DNA from: Roseiflexaceae bacterium
Lineage (GTDB): Bacteria; Chloroflexota; Chloroflexia; Chloroflexales; Roseiflexaceae
Length of the DNA: 13,059 bases
Assembly: GCA_014381165.1 (NCBI GenBank)
Contig: JACMIM010000506.1
Coordinates: 1 to 13,059 of the forward strand
Reading direction: 5' to 3'
Part shown: positions 1-6,878 of the stretch, one piece after another
Numbering within the stretch: the first letter of the stretch is position 1
Layout: each line of letters opens with the position of its first letter
The notes under the pieces: model-generated
Seen by the model: only the letters and a program-made list of their open reading frames with translations
Databases searched by the model: none
What the model was told of the DNA's origin: nothing
Program-made: the position numbers and the translations under genes

Positions 1-1
1 C

Positions 2-34
2 GGGGTTTTTCTGGGGGCTGTGCTGCCAAACCCC
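2..34. repeat. G-run/C-run hairpin repeat, copy 1
   Basis: The stretch has the skeleton GGGG, a T tract, a G run, a short turn, then CCAAACCCC. The same skeleton recurs at 11278-11313, 11337-11368 and 12967-12999. The outer GGGG and CCCC can pair, enclosing an imperfect inner hairpin. This is probably a member of a dispersed intergenic repeat family. Its function is unknown, and the copy may continue upstream of the window. Confidence 0.5.
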
Positions 35-39
35 TTGTG

Positions 40-179
40 GTAGCGCCGTTCTTGACACAATATGAACAAGACTTAAGACCGCAATGAAAGCTACTACCGT
101 GAGTAGCGGAGCGCCTGTCTTCAATCGTGAGAAGCTACGCAGGTAGCACAGCTCGCTTGCGGCAGTGTGAAATAGCTAC
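40..179 (+). ncRNA. Possible structured leader RNA or small RNA with alternating GTAGC/GCTAC segments
   Basis: No credible reading frame is present. The pentamer GTAGC and its complement GCTAC alternate: GTAGC at 40-44, GCTAC at 90-94, GTAGC at 103-107, GCTAC at 134-138, GTAGC at 143-147 and GCTAC at 175-179. Adjacent pairs form hairpins (GCTACT 90-95 with AGTAGC 102-107; GCTAC 134-138 with GTAGC 143-147). A competing 7-bp pairing, AGGTAGC 141-147 with GCTACCT 175-181, overlaps the left arm of the terminator that follows. This looks like a switchable attenuator or a small RNA ending at about 240. I could not match it to a known riboswitch class, so the call is tentative. Confidence 0.4.
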
Positions 180-240
180 CTCCTTGTTTCAGTCTTTTTG
201 CGCTTTGCGCCAAAGATTGAAACAAGGAGGTTATTTTTTT
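179..240 (+). terminator. Strong intrinsic terminator
   Basis: Left arm 179-197 pairs with right arm 212-230 over 19 positions with a single G-U wobble. The inner GCGC at 200-203 and 207-210 closes over a TTT turn. The stem is followed directly by TTATTTTTTTT. This is a textbook Rho-independent terminator for + strand transcription. It ends whatever transcript enters the window from the left, or the putative structured RNA just before it. The operon beginning at 917 must therefore have its own promoter between here and 916. Confidence 0.9.
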
Positions 241-719
241 TGGCCCACTACAAGCGAAATGAAAGCGGCTTCATAGCAATATGGCTTCTGAATCGCCATG
301 CCTCAAAGCAATGCGTAACCTGCGACGGAACTCTATTAGTACTGGTAGCAATAAACCCGTATTTTGCACTTCATAAGTATAGACCAATAACAGCCTCGTA
401 ATAAAACTCCTTTGGCGGCTCACGCCTTTATCACAAACCGGGGCTAATATACACATATCTAAACAAGGTATATGCAAGCGACGGTTTAACACGCGGTGAG
501 AATCATTGGCGATGGTGGATTATTTTCAAGCAACATTTTATTACATCTTTCCACTGCTTGCACCATCAATTGAATAAGCGTAGCGAGAGCACCATTTCAA
601 CTACTCTCCTATCTGGTACAGCATCTGTTACGCTTGAGCCATATCTATTGTTCCGCAACGATGCGTAGCAACAGTTCTGTGCTTTTCAGCCAATGAACTC
701 TATGTGTGTATCAACCGCT
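241..719. other. Intergenic region without supported gene
   Basis: Short open frames exist (for example 198-401 + and 271-492 -), but none has a Shine-Dalgarno, a recognisable protein or codon use like the neighbours. The DNA is visibly more AT-rich than the flanking genes. The promoter for the operon at 917 should lie here or in the next segment, but I found no convincing -35/-10 pair with 16-18 base spacing. Confidence 0.6.
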
Positions 720-883
720 CACCCAACATCTTCGGGTGTGGCCTTGCTGTAGGCAACGACGTTTGTGCCTCTACTTTTGCCAGTAGCTGGCCGCTGTCGC
801 ACAGCTACACTGCGTCTAATCGTGCTTTGCCCGTATCACAGGCATTTGCCTGTAGCGTCGCAAGCTCAGCCACAATTGGCTGA
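720..883 (+). promoter_or_regulatory. Hairpin-rich leader upstream of the polysaccharide operon
   Basis: A series of short inverted repeats ends about 20 bases before the Shine-Dalgarno of the first gene: CACCC 720-724 with GGGTG 734-738; GCCT 741-744 with AGGC 751-754; GCCAG 779-783 with CTGGC 787-791; GTAGCTG 783-789 with CAGCTAC 802-808; ACAGGCA 838-844 with TGCCTGT 847-853; and TCAGCCA 866-872 with TGGCTGA 877-883. The two stems at 779-791 and 783-808 share bases and exclude each other. The last two are perfect 7-bp stems and could equally be DNA operators. A regulatory role is inference; the inverted repeats are directly visible. Confidence 0.45.
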
Positions 884-916
884 TCGTCATTCTACGGATA
901 GAAGGAGCGCATCGTT

Positions 917-1897
917 ATGTTTCGTATCGTCATTGTTGGCTCAGGAGTGGTCGGGCAGGCGACGGGCAAAGGGTTTAGCAAGAAGGGCCATAAGGTCAGC
1001 TTCGTTGACATCAACCCCCAGACTATTGCGAGACTACGCGGAGAAGGCCTTGACGCGATGACGGCGGCAGATGTCGATTGGAACGCTGTCGATCTGGTTA
1101 TGCTGGCAGTTTCGACGCCGAGCGTCAACGCCAAGATCGTGCTCGACTATATCGAGGCGGCTGCATTCGACGTTGGGCGCGGAATCGCCTCGACCGACAA
1201 TTACATCACGGTTGTCGTTCGCAGCACGGTGCCACCCACAACGACCGAACAGCGGATCACGCGTATTCTCGAGCAGGCCTCCGGCAAGCGTGTTGGCGAA
1301 GGTTTTGGCGTAGCAATGAACCCCGAGTTCCTGCGCGCCGTGACGAATGAGCAGGACTTCGCGCGGCCCTGGATTACGATTCTGGGCACGTTGGAGCAGC
1401 GCACAGCCGAGATACTCGACAAACTGTACAAGCCGTTTGGCGCGATGATCGTCCATTGCACGCCGACCGAGGCCGAGACGATCAAGTATGTCAACAATAT
1501 CTACAACGCCGTCAAGATCAGCTACTTCAACGAGGTCTACACGATCTGTCAGCAGCTTGGTATCGACGGGCATTTGGTAGGGGCGGTGGTGGCACGCAGC
1601 GCCGAAAGCATGTGGAACCCGCTCTACGGTACGCGCGGTGGGGTTCCCTACGGCGGTGCCTGCCTGCCGAAGGACACCGAGGCCTTTATGCACTATGTTC
1701 GCGAGCATGGCTTTGAGCACCGCATGCTGGAGGCGACCATCGCTGTGAACGAGCAGCTTCAGGCGCATGTTCCTGCGGTGGCCTCGCCCGACAAGATCGA
1801 CGCGATGCTGCGAGCGATCCAGATTCGCGATGAGTCGGCTGACCAGGGTGTAGAACTGGCGCTTGAGGTTGGACAGGACACGCAGATCGTCCTCTAG
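917..1897 (+). CDS. AlgD-like UDP-glucose/GDP-mannose dehydrogenase, lacking the C-terminal domain
   Basis: This is an NAD-dependent, four-electron nucleotide-sugar dehydrogenase that oxidises the C6 hydroxyl of a sugar nucleotide to a uronate. Residues 8-13 (GSGVVG) and D31 form the NAD-binding Rossmann fold. Catalytic-type residues are all present: T104 in RSTVPP, E137 in NPEFLR, K190 and N194 in the helical segment, C249 and D253 in GGACLPKD. CLPKD, VVVRSTV and SGK..FGV..NPEFLR resemble AlgD GDP-mannose dehydrogenases more than UDP-glucose dehydrogenases, which usually have CFPKD. Together with ManC in the same operon this favours GDP-mannose as substrate and GDP-mannuronate as product (inference). 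At 326 residues it is about 100 shorter than the family norm: the C-terminal nucleotide-binding Rossmann domain is absent, and there are only 67 bases before the next gene. The start is set by AAGGAG at 902-907. Confidence 0.9.
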   Translation: MFRIVIVGSGVVGQATGKGFSKKGHKVSFVDINPQTIARLRGEGLDAMTAADVDWNAVDLVMLAVSTPSVNAKIVLDYIEAAAFDVGRGIASTDNYITVVVRSTVPPTTTEQRITRILEQASGKRVGEGFGVAMNPEFLRAVTNEQDFARPWITILGTLEQRTAEILDKLYKPFGAMIVHCTPTEAETIKYVNNIYNAVKISYFNEVYTICQQLGIDGHLVGAVVARSAESMWNPLYGTRGGVPYGGACLPKDTEAFMHYVREHGFEHRMLEATIAVNEQLQAHVPAVASPDKIDAMLRAIQIRDESADQGVELALEVGQDTQIVL

Positions 1898-1964
1898 AGG
1901 CACGCGCGGGGCGATGGTGTGCGCGGCGGCACCGTCGTCTTCGCCGCGAGAAGGAGTAGAAGCA

Positions 1965-3227
1965 ATGACCGAAGTATCCCAGTTTTTTATGAGTTTGTTC
2001 TCGTACACTGCACTTCTTATCCCAATCGGTGCGCTGGGCTTGTTCCGCTGGGCCATGTGGCTCGCAAAGCGGATTCCAGCCCTATTCTACCGGCCGATTA
2101 AGAATGATTTTGACACCACCGCGACGATCATCACGCCGGTGTATAACGAGGATCCCGTGCTGTTCCGGCGTGCGATCGAGTCGTGGCTTGCGAACAAGCC
2201 CGACCGGATCATTGCCGTGATCGATGTGACGGACACAACCTGTATGGCGATCGCCAGGGAGTACGCCGAGATCGAGGTTCTGCCGATCGACATCCCAGGC
2301 AAGCGTGCCGCGCTCGCCGCTGGTGTGGACGCGACGACGACTGAGCTTGTGGTGCTGGTCGACAGCGATGTGATCTGGGAGCCGGATGTGCTCAAAAAGA
2401 TCAAGATGCCATTCATCGATCCCAAGATTGGCGGCGTCGGCACACGCCAAAATATGTATCCGAGCGACGGCAACCGCGCCACCGTTTGGGAGCGCCTGGC
2501 CGATTTTTACCTGGACATTCGTTATGCCGACGAAGTGCCGGCGACAACGCGCTGGGGCCGCGCGGTCAGCTGCCTTTCGGGCCGCACCGCCGCCTACCGC
2601 ACGACACTGCTGCAAAGCCTACGCGAGCCATTTTTGAACGAAACCTTCTGGGGCACGCACTGCATGAGTGGTGACGATAAGCGCTACACCTGCCTGGTAC
2701 TCCAGAATGGTTATAACACCTGGAACCAGCTTGACGCCCAGGTCTATTCGACCTTCAATCCCAAGTTCAAGGGCTTTGTCAAGCAGCGCATCCGCTGGAG
2801 CCGCAACAGCTTCCGCTCCGACCTGCGTGCGCTGTGGCAGGGTTGGGTCTGGCGACACCCCTACCTGGCGTTTATGTTGATCGACAAGACAGTTGCGCCA
2901 TTCACGCTGCTGGTTGGCCCGGTGGTGCTTGTGCTTTCGATTGCGCTTGGCCACTGGAGCCTGGTGGGTGCGCTGCTGCTGTGGTGGCATGTCAGCCGGG
3001 CGATTAAGGTTTGGCCGCACCTGCGGCGTAAGCCAGCCGACTGGCTGATTCTGCCGCTGTTCGTGGCCATGACCTACTACATGTCGCTGGTCAAGGCCTA
3101 TGCGCTGTTCACTATCAACCAGCACAAATGGCTGACGCGGGCGGTTGCCGTGGTCGATGGAAAGGTTCAGCGCGTGAGCGAAGCGGATCAAGATACGCGG
3201 GTTACGGCGACCGCTACCGCAAGCTAA
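1965..3227 (+). CDS. Membrane family 2 glycosyltransferase (polysaccharide synthase, Alg8/hyaluronan-synthase-like)
   Basis: This is a processive GT2 synthase, 420 residues, expected to polymerise an activated sugar at the cytoplasmic face and extrude the chain. One N-terminal membrane segment (about 11-28) precedes the GT-A domain, which has TPVYNED at 57-63, DSD at 133-135 (metal and nucleotide binding), SGDD at 235-238 (acceptor/catalytic base region) and QRIRW at 274-278 (QxxRW). Three hydrophobic segments follow at about 308-328, 331-346 and 359-380. A C-terminal HKWLTR (W389-R392) resembles the WGTR motif of hyaluronan synthases. No PilZ domain is fused. The start at 1965 has AAGGAG at 1951-1956 eight bases upstream; the frame stays open to 1863 but lacks a better site. 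Its place between an AlgD-like enzyme and an AlgG-like epimerase suggests polymannuronate synthesis; hyaluronan-like or another uronate polymer remains possible. Confidence 0.9.
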   Translation: MTEVSQFFMSLFSYTALLIPIGALGLFRWAMWLAKRIPALFYRPIKNDFDTTATIITPVYNEDPVLFRRAIESWLANKPDRIIAVIDVTDTTCMAIAREYAEIEVLPIDIPGKRAALAAGVDATTTELVVLVDSDVIWEPDVLKKIKMPFIDPKIGGVGTRQNMYPSDGNRATVWERLADFYLDIRYADEVPATTRWGRAVSCLSGRTAAYRTTLLQSLREPFLNETFWGTHCMSGDDKRYTCLVLQNGYNTWNQLDAQVYSTFNPKFKGFVKQRIRWSRNSFRSDLRALWQGWVWRHPYLAFMLIDKTVAPFTLLVGPVVLVLSIALGHWSLVGALLLWWHVSRAIKVWPHLRRKPADWLILPLFVAMTYYMSLVKAYALFTINQHKWLTRAVAVVDGKVQRVSEADQDTRVTATATAS

Positions 3228-3241
3228 AGGAAGAAAAAGTC

Positions 3242-6200
3242 ATGTCACATATTGTTCCATACCGCTCGCTGATTGGGCGTGGGTTTGCCTTGCCTGTGGC
3301 GGTAGTTCTAGCATGCACCGGGCTGATCTCGGGATCAACCGGGCATGTTGCACTGGCAGCATCACCTGTGCCCGTGACCTATGATGCGCTCAACAAGGTT
3401 GTATACATCGGCGAGGCTTCGCTGCCTGAGGTACCAAAGATTCCAATTTCCCTCCCCGAGGTGGATCAGGAGTTGAGCGCGCAGGGCTTCCCAGATTTAA
3501 TTGGTAATCAGGGCACCGTTTGGACGCTCACGGTCGATACGGTCGTCAATCAATCAGCTCGCCTTGAAGTGACCAGTGCGTCGGTGTCCGAACTGCGGCT
3601 CGATAGCACCTCCGGCACAAGCGCGCGTGCTGGGATTCGCCTTGTCATAGAAGGCGGAGCAGTGAAGCTAGATGGCGTAAAGGTTCACTCCTGGGCTGGC
3701 GGCAGCGCCGACACCGACCCCGTGAATGGCCGTAGCTCGATCGAAGCGCGTGCTGGCGGGCGGCTTGATATCAGCAGCTCGGAAGTCTCGCACTTGGGGC
3801 GCAACGACGAGGAGCCGGGACTGGCTTGGCGCGACCGTGCGGTGGCAGATATTCAAAACACCAGCTCGACCGGCCTGATCAAAAACAGTAACATCCACGA
3901 TAACTACATTGGTCTGTATCTGTACAACGTGTACGGTCTGATGGTTGAGAACACCGACATACACACCAACAGCAAACATGGAGTGTACCTGACCCGAGGC
4001 TCGATCGAGAATTCAATCGTCGGGGGGGAAATCTACGACAATGCTGAGCATGGTGTTGTGTTCAACCGTGGTAGTGATGATAACACTGTTGGTGGAAGTA
4101 GCATCTACAACAATAGTGATGGGATTGTGGTCTTTCAATCTGAGAGAAACCTGATTGAAGACAATGTCCTACAACGTAACACACGGGGTATTCGCATCAA
4201 TGCTACGCAAACGCTAGGCGACACCTTCGATAGTCCATCGACCGTGAATACAATTCGCCGGAACCAGATCATAGAGAACGATCAATACGGCATTTATCTC
4301 TACGAGCGTGCAGATAAAACGGTCATTGAGAACAATACCATTAGCGACAATGGCGCGAGTGGTATCAACATCAAGACTAACGACAATACGATTCGCGGGA
4401 ATATCATCAACGCCAATGGCGAGCACGGCATCAGCTTTGATGGTGTCGCTCGTGAGAACTTGGTGACCGCTAACCAAATCTATGCAAACGTCGCGGACGG
4501 CGTACAGATACGTGGAACAGGCCTGTCTACGGACAACCGCAATAAGATCACAAACAATAGCATTGCCGCTAATGGCCGCAAGGGTATCAATCTCACAGAT
4601 GGCGGCAATAAGAACCTGGCTGCGCCGATAATCGCCCCCGGCGACCCTCAAGCCACAAGCATCAGCGGCACAGCGGTTGGTGCAAAAACCGTTGAGATCT
4701 ATCGCGATACCGGCGGCCAGGGCAAGGTGTACAAAGGCAGCGCGGCAGTCGCGAATGACAACTGGAGCTTCACGTTGCCCGCAGGCGATAATGTTCAGGA
4801 GGGCGCGATCACCGCGCTGGCGATCGACGGCTCGGGCAACACCTCGCCTTTTGGCGGCAATGTAGTGGGCGGAAGCCTAGCTACCTATACCATCGGTGCC
4901 GGCGTGAACGGTGATACAACAGTGTTTATCAGCGGCCCTGGTGCTAACGTCACGCTGCCTAACATCCGAGACGCGCTCAAAGTCATTAGCCCGACCGCCG
5001 AGTTGCTGGTGCTTGAGGACGCCACCAACAAGGTCTGGCAGTCGAATGTCAGTCTATTCGTCAACCGTGGTGTGACCCTGACACTAACAACTGATACGGT
5101 TGCGTGGCTCAAGCTGCGCAGCCAGAGCGCAAATATTCAACTCACGCGCGCGGAAGCTGGCGAAGCGGCCTATAACTACAAGAGCTTTGTTTCCCTGCGC
5201 ACCTACAACGGCGTCGTCACAATCGATGGTGTCAAGATCACCTCGTGGGATCCAGTTCAGAACACCGTCGATACCGATGTTTCGAACGGGCGCAGTTATC
5301 TGCTGGCGAAATACAACGCGCGTATGGACATCAAAAACGCCGACCTGAGCTACCTCGGCTCGGCTGATGGTGAGAGCTACGGTGTGTCCTGGCGCGACAT
5401 CAACAGCAGCGAGCAGCCCGGCGTGCTGCTAACGCGCGTGACTGGCCAGGTGCTGAACAGCACGTTCAGCAATAACTACTATGGTATTTACACCTACCAG
5501 GCCCGCGACATGGTTTTCCGTGGCAACAAGTTTCATCATAACATCGGCTACGGCTTCGACCCGCACGATTTCTCGACTCGCTTTCTGGTCGAGAATAACG
5601 AGGCCTTCGAGAATGGCAACCACGGGTTTATCATCTCGCGTGGTTGCAACAACTTCGTGTTCCGTGGCAACAAATCGTATAACAACCGCTACACGGTTGG
5701 AACCGACATTCGCCGCGCCCATGGCTTCATGCTCGACCCTGGCTCGCCGAACAGTCGCTACCCGCAGGAGCCTTCGTTCCTGAACCTGCTGGAGAACAAC
5801 GAAGCCTGGGGCAACGACGGCTACGGCTTGCGTGTGGTCGGTTCGATCTCGAATACGATCCAGCTGAACACCTTCCGCGATAACCTACAAGGTATGACGC
5901 TGGAGCAGGGAAGCACCGGCAATATCGTCAAGAACAACACGATCAGTGGCAGCGGCCTGTATGGTATGTACCTGTTCGGCGGCTCCGACCGCACGACGAT
6001 CACCGGCAACACGGTCACAAAAAGCGGCAAGCACGGCATCTACATCAAGACCGGCGGCAATACAATCGCCGAAAACACGGTATCGGAGAATGGCAGCGTG
6101 ATCGATGGCGCGCCCAACGGCTCGGGCATTGCTACCCTGCGCGAGACCGACCTTGCCACCGCGCGGGCCGACCTGGTTCTACCGAATGGCGATGACAGCC

Positions 6201-6835
6201 TGGCTCGCGCCGAGAGCGAACTGTTCAGCGCGCCAGCGGCTACCAGCGAGGTCAACGCGAATGTCATCAATAAGAATACGGTGACAAAGAACGTGGACGA
6301 AGGGATCGAGTTAAAGGGCGCGACCGGAACGCAGATCGTCGGTAACACCGTGCAGGGCAACGGCTCGAACGGCATTTACCTGGCATCGGGCACCAACGGC
6401 AGCGTCATTAAAAAGAATGAGGTGACGGGCAACCTTCGGCATGGCATTCGTGCCAACGGTGGCGATGTCCTTTCAAATACCTGGACAGAAAACCAGGTAT
6501 TCGAGAACGGCGCGGGCGGTATCATCACCACCAGCAGCGCGAACAACGGCATACGCCCGCCCGTCCTGGTACGTAACGAAACCGAGGTCACGGGCACGGC
6601 GGCACCGGGCACGATCATCGAGCTGTACTCGGACATGGGCGGCCAGGGCCGCTACTACGAAACTCGCGTGACGGTAGCTGCGGATGGCACCTTCCGCGTG
6701 CAGCGAAGCTGGCGCGGCAACACAGTCAACGCCACGGCAACGGACGCGAATGGCAATACATCGGGCTTTACCTACAATGTCGCGTACTTTGTGGCAACCA
6801 ACGAACTTTACCTGCCCATGGCTGCACGGCGCTAG
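3242..6835 (+). CDS. Secreted tandem AlgG-like (mannuronan C5-epimerase-type) right-handed beta-helix protein
   Basis: A 1197-residue exported protein. Signal peptide 1-39 ends in VALA before ASPVP. The mature part is two homologous modules, about 94-537 and 599-1177. Each has an N-terminal strand-rich part (W94 and W599), an 'SW..DTD.(S/V)NGRS' segment (W151, W669), a 'LG...WRD' segment, a long parallel beta-helix of NxIxxN-type coils, and a small Ig-like domain (474-537; 1116-1177). Module 2 has YGFDPHD (D773-D776) and, 27 residues on, R800 in IISRG; these match the catalytic His and Arg of mannuronan epimerase AlgG in position. Module 1 has YLTR (249-252) where DPHD should be but keeps the Arg (R276), again 27 residues on, so it is probably inactive or carbohydrate-binding. 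About 50 residues (952-1004) are inserted in helix 2. The C-terminus YLPMAARR resembles that of the protein at 11462-12622. The Shine-Dalgarno AAAGGAAG at 3227-3234 fixes the start, 14 bases after the synthase gene. Confidence 0.88.
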   Translation: MSHIVPYRSLIGRGFALPVAVVLACTGLISGSTGHVALAASPVPVTYDALNKVVYIGEASLPEVPKIPISLPEVDQELSAQGFPDLIGNQGTVWTLTVDTVVNQSARLEVTSASVSELRLDSTSGTSARAGIRLVIEGGAVKLDGVKVHSWAGGSADTDPVNGRSSIEARAGGRLDISSSEVSHLGRNDEEPGLAWRDRAVADIQNTSSTGLIKNSNIHDNYIGLYLYNVYGLMVENTDIHTNSKHGVYLTRGSIENSIVGGEIYDNAEHGVVFNRGSDDNTVGGSSIYNNSDGIVVFQSERNLIEDNVLQRNTRGIRINATQTLGDTFDSPSTVNTIRRNQIIENDQYGIYLYERADKTVIENNTISDNGASGINIKTNDNTIRGNIINANGEHGISFDGVARENLVTANQIYANVADGVQIRGTGLSTDNRNKITNNSIAANGRKGINLTDGGNKNLAAPIIAPGDPQATSISGTAVGAKTVEIYRDTGGQGKVYKGSAAVANDNWSFTLPAGDNVQEGAITALAIDGSGNTSPFGGNVVGGSLATYTIGAGVNGDTTVFISGPGANVTLPNIRDALKVISPTAELLVLEDATNKVWQSNVSLFVNRGVTLTLTTDTVAWLKLRSQSANIQLTRAEAGEAAYNYKSFVSLRTYNGVVTIDGVKITSWDPVQNTVDTDVSNGRSYLLAKYNARMDIKNADLSYLGSADGESYGVSWRDINSSEQPGVLLTRVTGQVLNSTFSNNYYGIYTYQARDMVFRGNKFHHNIGYGFDPHDFSTRFLVENNEAFENGNHGFIISRGCNNFVFRGNKSYNNRYTVGTDIRRAHGFMLDPGSPNSRYPQEPSFLNLLENNEAWGNDGYGLRVVGSISNTIQLNTFRDNLQGMTLEQGSTGNIVKNNTISGSGLYGMYLFGGSDRTTITGNTVTKSGKHGIYIKTGGNTIAENTVSENGSVIDGAPNGSGIATLRETDLATARADLVLPNGDDSLARAESELFSAPAATSEVNANVINKNTVTKNVDEGIELKGATGTQIVGNTVQGNGSNGIYLASGTNGSVIKKNEVTGNLRHGIRANGGDVLSNTWTENQVFENGAGGIITTSSANNGIRPPVLVRNETEVTGTAAPGTIIELYSDMGGQGRYYETRVTVAADGTFRVQRSWRGNTVNATATDANGNTSGFTYNVAYFVATNELYLPMAARR

Positions 6836-6878
6836 GGTCGCAGGCGATTATCGACCAACGACAAGGAGACTACGGACT

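Noticed and set aside
52..57. TTGACA as a -35 box
   Set aside because: No -10-like hexamer lies 16-18 bases downstream.
186..226. GTTTCA and GATTGAAAC resembling CRISPR repeat ends
   Set aside because: Only one inverted pair is present, with no repeated unit or spacers; it is fully explained as the terminator stem.
198..401. Small + strand frame starting inside the terminator
   Set aside because: It begins in the hairpin loop, lacks a Shine-Dalgarno and has no protein-like pattern.
1863..1964. Upstream-extended start for the glycosyltransferase
   Set aside because: The extra 34 residues overlap the dehydrogenase gene end, are Arg/Ser-rich and lack a Shine-Dalgarno, whereas ATG 1965 has AAGGAG at a good distance.
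1897..1964. Frameshift explaining the missing C-terminal domain of the dehydrogenase
   Set aside because: There are only 67 bases before the next gene, far too few to hold the roughly 100-residue domain in any frame, so a simple frameshift cannot account for it.
1034..2056. Long - strand open frame of 340 residues opposite the dehydrogenase gene
   Set aside because: It is the antisense shadow of a well-supported GC-rich gene; the translation is Arg/His/Val-rich with no recognisable motif and no Shine-Dalgarno.
3128..3241. Upstream-extended start for the epimerase
   Set aside because: It would overlap the glycosyltransferase end and bury the signal peptide; ATG 3242 has a Shine-Dalgarno and begins a proper signal sequence.
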